The notes below the pieces were generated by a model. It saw only the letters and a program-made list of their open reading frames with translations, was not told the DNA's origin and searched no databases. Below, piece by piece: positions 13,041 to 25,205 of a stretch of DNA of 64,000 nucleotides (position 1 is its first letter; each line of letters starts with the position of its first letter). The translations under genes were made by a program, and so were the position numbers. The stretch is from Brachypodius melanocephalos (lineage: Eukaryota > Chordata > Aves > Passeriformes > Pycnonotidae). The DNA lies in the NCBI GenBank assembly GCA_013398615.1, contig VZSR01001755.1, forward strand, positions 2,613,170-2,677,169, written 5' to 3'.

Positions 13041-14101
13041 GCTGCTCTCCTTTTGTAGCTCTTTGTAAGTAATCTTTTAATGCTAACAAAACAATAGGTA
13101 TTTTCATTTTGGATGGAAAAAGCATTCCAGTCATAGAAAATTAAGGCAATGCCTTTCAAAAAGTCTAAGAGTGCTACTGACCACTTGATGATTCTTCTCC
13201 CACCCTGCCTTTAAATATTGGTAAATAGTTACCATGCACAGGTATCAAATTCTCCAGGTTTCTCTTGTTACACTTAAGAAAAGCCCAACTATTATGAAAA
13301 TGGTGAAGTTTAACAAAGATATTTCTATTTCTCTGTGATCTGCCATTCAAAAGTGTTAGCCAGCCATTTTTCAAAAAACACCCTTGATATTTGATCTTCT
13401 TGAGTTTCAGTTACATATAAAGCTGGAGAGCCAGCAGAAAATTCTAAGTGGAATCTGAAGATTTCTAAAGTCAACACTCATTTTGGCAGGAGCATTTTAA
13501 TGCACAAAGCTGAAATCCTCAGTGACTCTCTCCTGCTGATATCCCTGGAGCAGCCAGCACCACAATTGTAGCACAAAAACCAAAAGCAACCTACGGCAGA
13601 ACGTACAAAAAAAGGATGTGGACATAAATGCTGGAAGTGGTGTGGGCACAGCGGGATCAGCCAGGGCAACCTGGTGCTGTTCCACGCCGTCAGAGAGATC
13701 TCTCAGAGAAAAGAGATGCTGACAACAAAGCAGATCCACATCCCCAAAGCCCTGCTTGCCAAACCCTGCAACTCTCCTGGCTGTGCTAGGCTTTCAAACC
13801 CTTCAGTGCAGAGTTAGAAATGTTTGTGGCCCGCGGAAGGTTCGCTTTGAAGACGTCGCTTTCCCCAGCACCCTTTTGTTGATGGGATCCGTGGTTCACA
13901 CAGATTGTGTTTCCACCTCCACGGCTGGAGAAGCCCTGCAGTCAAGGCTGTTCCAGGAGCAGGGAAGGAGGCTGCGTTCCAGGAACTCACTGGAACTGGA
14001 ACAAAGCACAGCCCTTGGAAAGCCTACACAGCCCTGTGCACAGACTGTTTTACAGATGCCCCGTCTTTGGACGGCATTAGACACTTGTTTTTATCTTTAT
14101 C

Positions 14102-14129
14102 TTTTTTTTTTTTTTTTTTTTTTTTTTTT
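14102..14129. repeat. Poly-T run, 28 bases
   Basis: An uninterrupted T run preceded by T-rich sequence from 14088. No AATAAA-type signal is visible on the minus strand beside it, so it looks like simple repeat rather than the tail of a retrocopy. Confidence 0.95.
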
Positions 14130-17100
14130 CCCCTCTCCAGTAAAGTCCCAGACTTTGGAGCACAGGCTCTTCCTCCCGGGCACTCTGCCTCCTAACTCCT
14201 GGGTATCTCCCCAGCTCTGTCTTTTTTAAGCAGCACTTTCTCCTCCACATAAAAGGCCTTCTGCTCTTTGGAGAGAAAAACGTCTTTGAAATGCAGCAGT
14301 AAACTCTGAGCATCAGAGCAGCCTTGAAAAAGTTGATTTCCATTTTCTTACAACGTAGTTCTAAACCTTGTCTGCCCTTCTTTACAAACTCTGTGGGCTT
14401 ATATCAGTATTACTCAACACTTACTAATAAGAGTGTTTTGTCTGCACCTTTTTAATCACCCAGGACCCCTCTCAGTGCTCTTACTCCCATCTTGTCAATT
14501 AAAAGCAGTGAATTTTATGGCTGGTTTTGAATTTTTCCCCCCATTTTTCCAGTGCAAAACTAGTGTAGTCCACATTATTAAAAGCAAGACAGTTTAGCTC
14601 TATATGACTTTATATTTTAGCCTGCATTTATAGAATCTTTAACTCCATAATTTGGGGACAGGTGGCATCCCTTCTGGGGCTAAGGAATGAAAAGGACTTC
14701 AAGCAGCAAATTGCCTTCTGGAGGGAAAATAAAACATTGAGGACAACTATGATAATGTAGGAAAAAGTAAAAATACCAACTTTTAAAACTGTCAGAAAAA
14801 TCTGGATTGCAGTTCAGAGGAAAAGGCAGGCACTAGCTCTAGTCTTTTATAAAACTTGTAAGTCTGATTTTGCTGTTGGCCATGGTAAGTTCTTCAATGT
14901 GTTGAGACACGAAAAGTCAAGAAAAATACCAGAGTGCAAAGTTTGCTGCAGGAAAAAAAAAGATGACTCAATTCTTTGTCTCACAAAGCATGTCAGAGAT
15001 ATTATAAAGTACTTACAGATGCTCAGCCACTCACATAGCCTGGCTGGCCAAACATCTGAAACCCTGTAATTTTGAAGAGAAGGTACTATGCTTCAGACAA
15101 TGAAATAATTTCTGTGGCAGCAGAAAAAGAGAGACGGTTTTGAAAGGAAGAGTTTTTTAAAATCAGAATTTCAGGTGTGATCAATAACTATCAAAGTTTA
15201 AGACAAAAGTCAGCCTATTTTAATTATAGTTTATGATGAATGTGTCAATACAGGCTTTTAAAGATAACCAGGTAATGGAATCATGAGACAGAGCAGAAGC
15301 AAGAGATGAAAACCTCAGGGCTAAACCCTCATTTCTCTAACAGACAGAATGTGGGTGAAACTACTATTTACATCAACAAAGACTGTGAAAAACAGGTGCC
15401 TCAGAGTTTGGACCCCGTGAAACAGAGAAAGCAAAGCCACAAAAGAGCTGCAGATTTCATTTACCTATTGTTTTGGTAGACATGATTTCCTTTTCTGATC
15501 AAACAGAATATAGGAAGTTATGAGCAAGATAAAGTCATTTGCTTGGCAAATTTTAAGGTCTGCTTTCCAATGCTAAAGCACCAACGTTGGTGCCTTGTAA
15601 TTCCCTGATAATAAAAGACAGAGTTATGAGCGCTATTACAGGCTAAAGTCAGAGACAAAGAAATAAAGATGCATGAAAAAGCACTCCATGTATTTAACAT
15701 CAAGATGGTCCCTTACAAGCCTTTCTTTCACCATGCCAAATGGTTTATCATGGTAATGTTTAGGCACAAAGGCAATTAGAAGGATTTGAAGTCCCTCTGG
15801 AGAACTTTGTGACACGCACATCTCCGAGGCTCTGCGGTGACTGACAGCATTTGGCACAGCTGCGGCCACAGCACCACCACCAACAGTGGGGCATGTTCTG
15901 ACCAGATGTCTTACAAGACATTAGCCTGTGCCAACATTGAAATGCTGACCTCCTTCTTAAAGGCACTTGCTGGCTCAAAAAAACCCCAAACAAAACAACA
16001 AAAAAATCCCCTTCATCCAGAGTCAAAATAGAAAATGCAACAAAACACTTATCCATAATGTGGGTCTGCTGACAAAGTTTGTTCTGAGCTAGTGGTTGAG
16101 GTTGTAGCAGTAAATTCTGCCACCTCAGTGTATCCTGGGGAATAAAGCAAGTCAAGACTCCCTTCCCAAAAAGTCCTTGACACAGTATATGACTTTACCC
16201 TAAGTTTTAGATTTTCATTTAGAGTTTACACTAAGCTTTCAGGGTTTTCCCCCCCCTAATTAATGTCCTCTGTGCTATCACTCACACAAGGTCACAGCCT
16301 TCTGAACCACCAGTCATTACAGCCTTAATTTCCACCTTTGCCACAAACCACGGGTGAAGTCAAGGCTTTGCCCTCCTCTGTCTCACTTCTAAAACAGGAC
16401 TAAAAAAGCTTCTTCTCCAGATCAAGGCAGCTTAGGTTGGGTGCTCTCAGATGCCTCTCCTCCCTTAATAAGCACTAATTAAGGGCATTTAAACCACTTA
16501 GATTTACCTTTGCTTGCGACTTTTAAACCAATAAATTAGAATTATTTATTTCTTACCAACTCCAACCCTGGCTCTGGCAGAGTGCAATGCTGGCGTGTTC
16601 CAAAGGTGTTTTGAGGACAAAAAACCAAATACCTCTGCAGAGCTGCAGCCACCCAGTTAATGTTCCCAGACACCTAATGTGCTTTCCCTTTTAATAAAGA
16701 ATACTATTCGTAGTTACCAGTGGAATTTGCTAATAAACGTGGCTGATGAGGAGACAGAACTACGAGCAAAATCAGCCTGTGCATCAAATTTTTAAAAACA
16801 CAGGTTTTCTGATAGAGAAATTTGGCATTTTTTATAGTTGCATGGAGGAAATTCACTGTGTTGATAAAATCCTCAGTACTTCACAGAGGAAAAGATCCTT
16901 TGGCTCCAAGATACAGCAGCATTTAACAAATATAGGATGTCAGGAATACTCCATGCCCACAAAGGCTCAGACAATTTAAACCTCAAAATATTTCCCTTTG
17001 TTCTGCTATGGCTATAAAACACTTTGACTTTTTTTCCTCCTCTCAACATTTTTAAACATAACAAAGAAAAACAACTGTTTCAAAATTTTTCACATGAAGG

Positions 17101-18915
17101 GGAACATTATTATAGGCCATTCTTTCCTAGAAATCTTTTAAGTCTTATTTATTAACAGATTTAATCTGATTGTAAGCTGGCTGAAATACAAAGTGTTGAA
17201 GTATGTCATCTTCCAACCATGCTTTGCTAATAAAATTTTGGTGTTAATTCAGGGATTCAACAGGATCCTAGAAACTGTAACAGGAATCAAACAACAATTG
17301 TGGTTCATCTGGCAAAAAAAGCATCATTTTGCCCCTTTTCTGTTGTGGGTTTGTCACTGTATGCTCTCCATCATCCTTTTCTTTCCAGAATCTACTTTTT
17401 GATGTGGAGTCCCCACTTGGCCACCAACTTCAGCATTAAAATGCTCTGAACATGTTTTGCAGTTCCAATCCCAGGAAATGTTTTGTATTTTCAATCCCAG
17501 GATCCAAAAGGATTTCATAAAAACCTAACCAACCAAGGCTGGGATTTCATAAATAACCTCAAGGTATCTTTATGATGCCACCAACTTCTTGTTCTGCCCA
17601 GTCCAGTAACCAAAAGCAGCAGAGAAGTTTGGTAAATGCTCTGGCCATTGGAATTATCAAGCTCCAGGCTGCTGTGCATAGATCACTAGAAGGATTCAAG
17701 AAACATCATCTAAAAAAAAAGTTTACCCCACACTTCAGTGGCCAGGGAAGCTCCTGCACAGACATTCCCAGTTCAGTGCCCAGCCCTTTACTGGAGAGCT
17801 GCAATCCCAGTCTAAGCATCACAAAGAGGTCCCAGACGTGGGACTTCAGGCAGATTTTCAAACATCTGCAGGGTGTTAACACAGCTCAGCCTCCAGCTGA
17901 CCCTGGGGCAGGCACTCCTGATCTCTGGGGTGAGCACAGCACAGTGACCAGGGCAGCTCTGCTCCTCGTCCCCTCAGCCCAGCTCGCTGTCCTTGGGCTC
18001 TGCTCCAAAGAATTTAACTCCTGGGGAGCCCAAAGCAAGGACATGTCCATGGCACCAAGGCTGAGCTGGGTTTTGGGGTCAGACCTCAGCTGTTCTGGGC
18101 TCTGCCACGAGGCATTGCTGCTCTGTGGCACCCAGAGTGGTCACCCTACAAGGGAGGAAGGTGATGAGCCCAAGGTTTATCCTGATTTTATGAGTGATGG
18201 ATGACCAGTCTGACTTGCCCTCAGGCCAGACCAACCACAGCCTAACACAGGGTGCCAAGGCCATGTTCAAGCATTGGTCTCAAACTGACCCAAACTGAGG
18301 CCACCTGAAGGGAAAAAGCCCTGTTCAAATTGAGTTTTTAGGTTGTCAAAAGAAGCAAAAGGTTCTTGAAAGTCTCATTTAGTCTTCTTGGCTAATATTT
18401 AAGATGCTACCTTAAAAAATACTGAGTTGAAGGAGATGGATGCGGTTGTGCAATAATAACAAATCAGCAATCTTTTATTAGCAAAGCGAGTCAGGAATTT
18501 GAATTAACATCAAAATCATGGATTATGGCATCCACATCTGGATATCACTCTACTGCCTAAATCCAAAACCTTTCTGAGAGCCAGTTGATTTCTGTAAAAA
18601 TGTATTTCTCCCTTTGAAAGGAAATAATAATTGGAAGGTCTTACAGGAAGCCACCCAATACCAATAGAGGAAATTGCAATCTGTTCCTAAATGTTACTTT
18701 AAATCAGTGTTATATTTAGCAAAGGCTGTTTTTTAATCATAGTATTTTCAATAGCTTTTACTACACTGAGTCTCCTCAAAGGCTTACATTATATTAAGAA
18801 TTGCTTTGTTTGTCGAATGTTTCTTTAATCATCCCTCAAGGTCTTCAGCTTCCCCTAGGTTAGATGTTGTTCCCCATCTCCAGGACATCCAGGATTCCAT
18901 TTTCACCAAAATCCC

Positions 18916-18933
18916 TTTTTTTTTTTTTTTTTG
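18916..18933. repeat. Poly-T run, 18 bases
   Basis: Uninterrupted T run in AT-rich intron. Confidence 0.95.
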
Positions 18934-20977
18934 CCCCAGGCTAATAAAAAGCCAAGTATTTCTGCATATGCTTGCCTAGAAATATGTGTGGTTCTTAAAA
19001 ATACAAAGTGATCAAATATTAAAACCACCTTTTTCTGTTTCCAGAAGTTTACACAGACATTTTAGCTTCCTAGGAATTTTCAGCTTGGGTATCTGGATTT
19101 CAGTAAATTTCCATTAAATCACTGGTTTCAAAGGAAGATTTTTTTTTTAAAGTACAGTATTAAAGATACTAAACAAAATTCAAGAACTCCAAGCAAAACA
19201 GCTCCTCCAATTTCTTCTCCAAGTTAACAAAATCTTTTAAAACATACTCCCAGCACCAGTGCTAAAAACTCCCTGGGACACTGCTCAGCAATCCTGTGCA
19301 GAATTTCCCCGTGGTTTTTAAGGGTTTCATTACACCGTGAGGTAATAACACCAAAATGAACTTTATAACAGATTTACATGCAGAAGGGTTTCATACCACC
19401 TATAGTCATTAGCGTTCAAAAACTGGTGTTGCCAACAGCTGAATTAATCCATTGAATGTAACTTCAGAGAATCCAGAAATTCAAGAGTAGAGTTTGCACC
19501 AGAAGAAAAATGCTGCCTAAGAGTCTAGACCACGTTTTTCCAACATGTAACTCAAGAAGGCACCATGATAACTTGAATTACAGTGTATTTCTGACTCTGT
19601 GGAAGATGATTCTACTGTCACGGGGTTTCTCAGATCTTGGTGGCCACTGGAAAAGTGAACTACAAACGGTCCATGTTCCCAGGTGGTAAAAATTCACCTG
19701 TACCTGAAAAGAATGTGATTTATCTGTGCTCTATTTGCAGAGCCTGGTGATAAAGTAACTGACCTGTGGTAGGTTATTCTATGTGCAAAACAGATTAGAG
19801 CCAACATTTTTATAGCTACACCTTTCACAGAACGATCAGAAAGAAAATTCTTTTCCTCGACAAGTACACAAATAAAGGCATTTTCCTTAAGAAAAAATAA
19901 TGATAATTGAAAAATCAATGAAAGAAAGGAAAAAGCACACTCTGCAGATGATGAGATAGTAATGACAACCTAATGCAAGTCATTCCAATATAGAGGACAG
20001 CATCGATTGCACCACAATCCAATGGACTTCCAGCATTTTAAAACTTCCATGGTATATCTTTTAGGCACAAAAAAGGTTATGTAAACTGTAGGAGTTGATT
20101 TTTTAATGAGTTTTTACATTTAGTAATGTAATGATTAAATGTCTTCACAAAGGAAAAGGAATTTCCTTCTTCTATCCAACTTCTCACGAGGTATTTTTTT
20201 GTCAAACAGAGCACTTGACAGTTTCAAAATTTTGCCATTGCTCGTTACTGCTCTGAGAAGAAAAAATGTTTAAAAACAAATTCTGCTCACTTCTACAGGT
20301 GGAATTCTCTGTAGCCACTTTGAGTCAAGATGTCAAAGCAGCAAGAACACAATCTGGCTACTCAGTCTCTTAAAACAACGAGAAAGGACAAAGAATGGAA
20401 TTCTGATGCAAAGTATGTATAAAATAAAATACACCTATATCTGTATAAAAAGAAAATATAATAAAATATGTATAAAACTACAGATAACAAATACTTTATT
20501 CCCTTAACATTCAGCACAGACTTTGCTTGTGTTTTTCAGTGGAAGCTAAGGACAAACTTTCCTTCAGTGCAGCCTTCAAGATGAAAGTTGGGAAGGTTTG
20601 TGAAAACCAGGCTGCAGGGCAGGCCATGCTGCTGCCTTGCTCTCCTTTTTTTCGCCCTTCCTCTCTTTCAAGCCCTGAAAGCACAGCATAAAGACGCTGA
20701 AAATACACTAAAACATCAGGGCCAGTCAAAAAAGGAAGTGAACAGGAAAGATTCAATTATTTGGCTGACATGGATGGATTAGATTTGCCAAATCCAGGCA
20801 TTTGATGCACACCTAGGATCAGCGAGAGGAAAGGGAGCCTGAGTCATCAGCTCCATCCAAAGCAAGGTCTGGGCATGTCTGGGTGAGCTCTGTGTGAACA
20901 GGAACCATCCCTGCATTCAGAACTTTGAATTACCCTCGCCCAGGCAGCAGCATCAGCGACTGAAATCCCCAGATTAC

Positions 20978-21136
20978 CTGGATGGTTTTGGCATTATCTT
21001 TTAGGAGCTGCTGCTTCTCGTCTTTGAACTTCTGTGTCATTACCTGCAGTTTCTGGAGCTGCTGCTCGGCCTGAAGGTGCAGCTGGATCTTCTCCTCCTT
21101 TAGGGCACAAATGCACGCCCTCATTTCTTCAATCTC
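20978..21136 (-). CDS. CEP112: CEP112-like internal exon, 53 codons (last visible exon)
   Basis: This 159-bp exon is in phase 0 at both ends. It begins EIEEMRACICALKEEKIQLH and ends FKDEKQQLLKDNAKTIQ. The minus-strand acceptor is CTGCTGTCTTTGCAG, and the donor is CAG followed by GTAATC. The protein is a Gln, Lys and Glu-rich coiled coil. The block QKFKDEKQQLLKDN closely resembles a QKFEDEKKQLIRDN block that I recall from the CEP112 C terminus, which is the strongest single match in the window. Against the recalled human sequence this exon appears to carry about three extra residues just before QKF, which would change heptad phase; an orthologue alignment is needed to confirm that. About 80 to 100 further family residues should follow in exons that I could not find downstream (positions 1-20977), so they are probably outside the window or too short to see. 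Confidence 0.87.
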
Positions 21137-22222
21137 CTGCAAAGACAGCAGCATGTTAAAGCTCCCCTCTAAAAAAGACATGTATTTTGCATGGGGTTTT
21201 ATATAAACATGGCACTGACAGCTCTGCTGTGCCAGCTGGATGTTTGAAATGAGCACATGGCACACTAGCAGGGCGTGGAATTCCACACAGACAAAAGGAA
21301 GAGAGCAAGGCTGCAAATGACAAGAATCATTGAACACAACATATTTGGAAGTGTTTTCCACTGTAACATTCCAAAATATTTCCTCATAAAAAGAATGATG
21401 AGAACAAAGCACATCTGTGATCTTCAAACTGGAGCCTGTTCCCCGTCTTGCACCGCTCTGAAAGCTGCAGGGAGAGTTTACCCTGGGATGCTGCTGCTCC
21501 TTTTCCAGGGGGATATTTTACAGCTTGCTACTGCTGAGAGGAAAAACACCCACATTCACAGACTGGACTGAAATTTCAACCTGACAGTGAAATTTCTGAG
21601 CTGCTGAAAGGAGCAGATTCTGCTGAGCAATACAGGGAGGACCTGACTCCACATCCAGGAACCCTCATGTAGACCTTTGAGGTGATTCACTTGTCATTTG
21701 TTGAATTGTATTTGGTTTACCTTTTTCATCACTGGGCAAAGTCATAACTAACCCTGATCCTCTAGGCATATTTACAGAATTCTATACTGACATGTCATCA
21801 CCCAGCAAAGCACTTCAACATGTGGGAGAGTCACTGACTTTCATGTATATCTTCAAGTTTAAGGTTAAGCTGCTGGAGCAGCATATTACAGAATAATTCT
21901 AAAAGCACTTTAGCACACAGGCAGTTCAGGGAGAGAGACTACCAGAGTGCTTAGACTCAGCCAGGCCTCCTCACTGGCAGAGAAACATTTATCTGTATTA
22001 TTTACATGGTTATTTAGGGGGAAAAAAAGTTTAAAAACTCCTAATAATAGGCCAGGACTAGTGTAAGAAGAATTGTGCTACCAAAGAAGGTATTAAAACC
22101 ACTGGGAAAGGCGAAAAAAGCCTGATTAGAACCCTGTAGTAAATTTACTTCTCTTTATCTATCTGAAAAGCCCAGGAAGTACCACAGATTCTGTGTAAAA
22201 CCCACTTGTGTATTTCCGTATT

Positions 22223-22322
22223 NNNNNNNNNNNNNNNNNNNNNNNNNNNNNNNNNNNNNNNNNNNNNNNNNNNNNNNNNNNNNNNNNNNNNNNNNNNNNN
22301 NNNNNNNNNNNNNNNNNNNNNN
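22223..22322. other. Assembly gap (100 N)
   Basis: The run is exactly 100 N, the usual placeholder for a gap of unknown size. Sequence on both sides is ordinary AT-rich intron. Reading frames that cross it are artefacts. Confidence 0.99.
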
Positions 22323-23232
22323 CACAGGAGTTCTGAAATGCATGCAAGGAAATTTCAGCAGGAACTGATGAAGAAAGATCTGCTTTGTGCAGTACTTTTC
22401 AGAGCAAAAAATTTCTATTTACTTTGTAGAATCTTCAGAGGAAATTTCTTGAACAGTCTTCTCTGTGTGGGTGTTAAAAGTGAATGTTCCAAGAGGCCAC
22501 AGAGAGAAGACTGGACAGATGTTGTCAGCAGGGCGACCACAAGAAAAGTTGCGATCGACCAATTCTTAACAGCGAGCTACACAAAAAACCCCAAACCCGA
22601 CCATGTGCAAGTAACCTGGGGGATTTGATTTAAATCCACACAAGTAAAGAAATTCAGACATCAGGATGAAGCTGTTTTATTGAGGCAAACAGCGCTGACA
22701 GATGATGGATGTGTTGTGTCTGCCCCAGAAAGTGCTGAGGAATTGGGTCCAGCTCTCCCCAGTAAAATGTCCCAGCTCCAGCAAAGCCACCTTAATAGAA
22801 AACATGTCCCCAAATCTTGAGACTATTCTGCAGGTCAAGAAATGTCAGTCTGACACAATTGATTAGGACATTTAGGTTAAAGAGTTCTTACCTTGCCCTA
22901 CGCTACCTATGTGTTCCCGCTGCAACAATTCAAGCAATTTCCCTCATCCCTTGCTTAAAAATTCAGAAATGCTTGAATTATTCCAGCTGTCTTCAACAAA
23001 TGGACCAAGAACCATTTTTGTATTGACATTGGATTGTGTCTGGCATGGAGAGGCTGCCTTGATTCCACTCCCATGTAGGTGACAATGACAAAAAGTAAAA
23101 TGGAGGTAGCAATGGAAGGGATCTCTTCCTTCAGATCTGACATTAATTGAATGTTACTTTTCAAGCTTTAACCATTTCCTGGATTTCAGGTTCAGATGGA
23201 AAGATAAAACAAGGGGGGTTTTTTTTGTTGTG

Positions 23233-23249
23233 TCTTTCTTTCTTTCTTT
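23233..23249. repeat. (CTTT)n microsatellite
   Basis: About four CTTT units following a G/T-rich stretch. Confidence 0.85.
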
Positions 23250-23336
23250 ACAAATAAGGCTCTCAAAAATTACTAAATTACTGATTTTAAATTACTGGAA
23301 AGCTATTTAGGAAAGAGAACATTGTCTCTGATTTAC

Positions 23337-23468
23337 CACAGAATCATAGCATTGGTGAGGGCAGAATGGACCAGTTTAAAGAAGTATCACCCAGAGCTGC
23401 TTGTTCAAGATCAGCCCAGTCAGGTTTTAAGTATCTCAGGATGGAGACTCTACAACCTCCCTGTATGC
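23337..23468 (-). mobile_element. CR1 LINE 3' fragment, reverse orientation
   Basis: It begins with CACAGAATCATAGCATTGG, the reverse complement of the CR1 terminus. It continues through a worn body that includes TTTTAAGTATCTCAGGATGG and GACTCTACAACCTCCCTG. It lies in the sense orientation of the CEP112-like gene, inside the 3.4-kb intron, and is quite diverged. Confidence 0.75.
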
Positions 23469-24550
23469 AAATAAATGTGTAAAAATGCAGATTAGATTTT
23501 AGAAATAGAATATAAGACATATTTACCAATGATTCTGATAAAGCAGTGTGAAAAAGTGACAGCCAATAAATGTCACCAAAAGAACTGAAGTCACAATTTT
23601 GGACAAATGTTACAGAGAATAAGACTTGAAGGAGCTGAAAAGCTGAAATCAAGAGTTTGAAATATTTTGAAGTGTTGGTAAAACAGCAAAGTTTGCAGTT
23701 TGTTATTACTGTCTCACTGGTCACTTCTGTCTAGTTTAGAGAATGCTAAACCCCTCTTTGTAGTGTTTTTATTGATTTTAAAAGACTATTATTGGACTAC
23801 TGGCTGCAAATACTTTGCAGTGTAAGGCAGACATTCTGCTGGCTGGGAGCAGTGAGGAGAATGACACCTCTACACAAATCCTCGTGGCAATTTTCTTCTT
23901 ATTAAAAGCTTACCTTCTGGTTGCATCTCCATCATTTTTCACACTTCAGTACTACCTGTCAGTCAAACTGAAAGCTCAAGTATGTAAAAACCAGCCAGCC
24001 TTACCATTTTTAAGTATGTATGTAAATTCAACACTCATTTTCCGCTTTTGAGGTCTCTGAAGACCAAAAACTCAAGTCAAAACCAGTCTGCCTCTAGGAC
24101 ACTGACATTCCTCAAGGTGCTGTTTTGGGCAGAAATGCAGAACTGGTGGGGATCAATGATAAAGATGAAGAAACTTTAGGTGACACTGCCTTTCACATGA
24201 AATGCAAGTCCTGGCTGTGCAACTGCTCCTGCTTCTATGGGATGTGCTGGCTGATGGAGCACCTCATCTTCCTCCCCACTGGCTGAAGGAGGACTCGGTC
24301 TCTGGGGTCCTCAGGAGATAAGGATGAACATGAAAAAATGAAATTCAGAACTCAAAAAAACCCCACCTGTATTTTCCAGCCTAATGTTCTGTGGGTTTTT
24401 TCAGTTAAAATCTGCAAGAAGACACTGGGTGTTTGATTTGGTAATGGGTTATGACTTCTCTTGGTTGCCAAGACCAGAAGCAACTCAACTTTTCACCAAG
24501 TTCCCAAGCAGAACAGGTTCACCTGCGCTCCCTGTCCGCCGGCCACCTAC

Positions 24551-24613
24551 CTTCAAGTACTCGGCCTGTTTGTGGCTGAACTCCTCCTCCATCTGTTTCA
24601 GCTGACTTTGGTC
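24551..24613 (-). CDS. CEP112: CEP112-like internal exon, 21 codons
   Basis: This small exon is 63 bp and in phase 0 at both ends. It encodes DQSQLKQMEEEFSHKQAEYLK. The minus-strand acceptor is TGTGTGTGTTCCAG, and the donor is AAG followed by GTAGGT. Joined after the exon at 39982-40212, the alignment to recalled CEP112 runs through the junction without a gap: HAAET, then a spacing of six residues, then a segment matching the family's KLKQIEKEY region. That unbroken register is the main evidence for such a short exon. The intron before it is 15.4 kb and the one after it 3.4 kb. The exon keeps the charged heptad character of its neighbours, so it extends one continuous helix. Because its length is a multiple of three, skipping it would remove exactly three heptads and keep the frame. 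Confidence 0.82.
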
Positions 24614-25183
24614 CTGGAACACACACAAAGGACAGTCCCGTTAGCTCAGGCACAGGACGTGCACAGACACTTTGCCACCGGGCCCTGGGCTTGGCACCTC
24701 CTCCACATGCCCATCGCCGAGCGCCGGCCCCGTGCCAGCCCCAACGCCCTTCTGTGGCAGCCAAGAAACCGCCAGGGCTGGGCTTTGATCTCGGGCCAGC
24801 TATTCATCACTTAAAAGAGGGGAGAAATCGTACCTCTGCTGCCAATTATTAGAAAAACATAAAGAGTTCTGCAGATTAAAACGAGGAGAAAAACAAAAAG
24901 GAGAGAATGAGTGTGTATGTGCGTGTGGCGGGGGGGGCAGGGGAAGGAGGCAACACAAATAAATGAGTTTATCAGGGTGAATTTGTTTCTGAACAGAGGG
25001 GAAAAATATGAGGAGAAAGTCTCAGGCAATGTGACATTGGGGGATGCAGCTTCACCTCTCTGTTCTGTGTCTGCAACTGTCCCTTGTGCCATTGCTTGTC
25101 CCTTCCTAGGGAAAGGTGGGGATTACACTGAAAATCCACCCAAGATGCAGCTGAACTAGCTTGGACATACAGCTCTTTCCCTA

Positions 25184-25205
25184 TTTTTTTTTTCTTTTTT
25201 TTTTT
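25184..25205. repeat. T-rich tract
   Basis: T10, one C, then T11. Confidence 0.9.

Larger units (their letters stand above)
1..20977 (-). other. Sequence downstream of the last visible CEP112-like exon (intron, possibly flanking DNA at the far left)
   Basis: The exon ending at 20978 has a good donor site, so at least the right part is intron. I could not find the family's final coiled-coil exons here, so the gene probably continues past the left edge. Recognisable items are an 83-bp repeat present twice (1455 and 5129), CR1 fragments at 5.8 and 10.6 kb, a 40-bp tandem duplication at 7.3 kb, long T runs at 14.1 and 18.9 kb, and several CpG-retaining blocks. The remainder is unique AT-rich sequence. 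Confidence 0.6.
21137..24550 (-). other. CEP112: Intron between the 21-codon and 53-codon exons (about 3.4 kb, contains a gap)
   Basis: This intron has a GTAGGT donor at its right end and a CTTTGCAG acceptor at its left end. It contains the 100-N assembly gap, a CTTT microsatellite and one CR1 3' end in the gene's sense orientation. Its true length is unknown because the gap is a placeholder. Confidence 0.75.

Noticed and set aside
14088..14130. Poly-T run as the poly-A tail of a minus-strand retrocopy
   Set aside because: No polyadenylation signal or gene-like sequence lies beside it, and CR1 does not leave poly-A tails.
17572..18204. 210-codon open frame on plus
   Set aside because: It lies in a GC-rich patch, and its translation is rich in Ser, Pro, Gly and Leu without any domain. 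An overlapping minus frame is also open, as expected from composition.
20930..21427. Full 165-codon minus-strand frame as a single coding unit
   Set aside because: Only 20978-21136 is exon. The N-terminal part is intron upstream of the CTTTGCAG acceptor.
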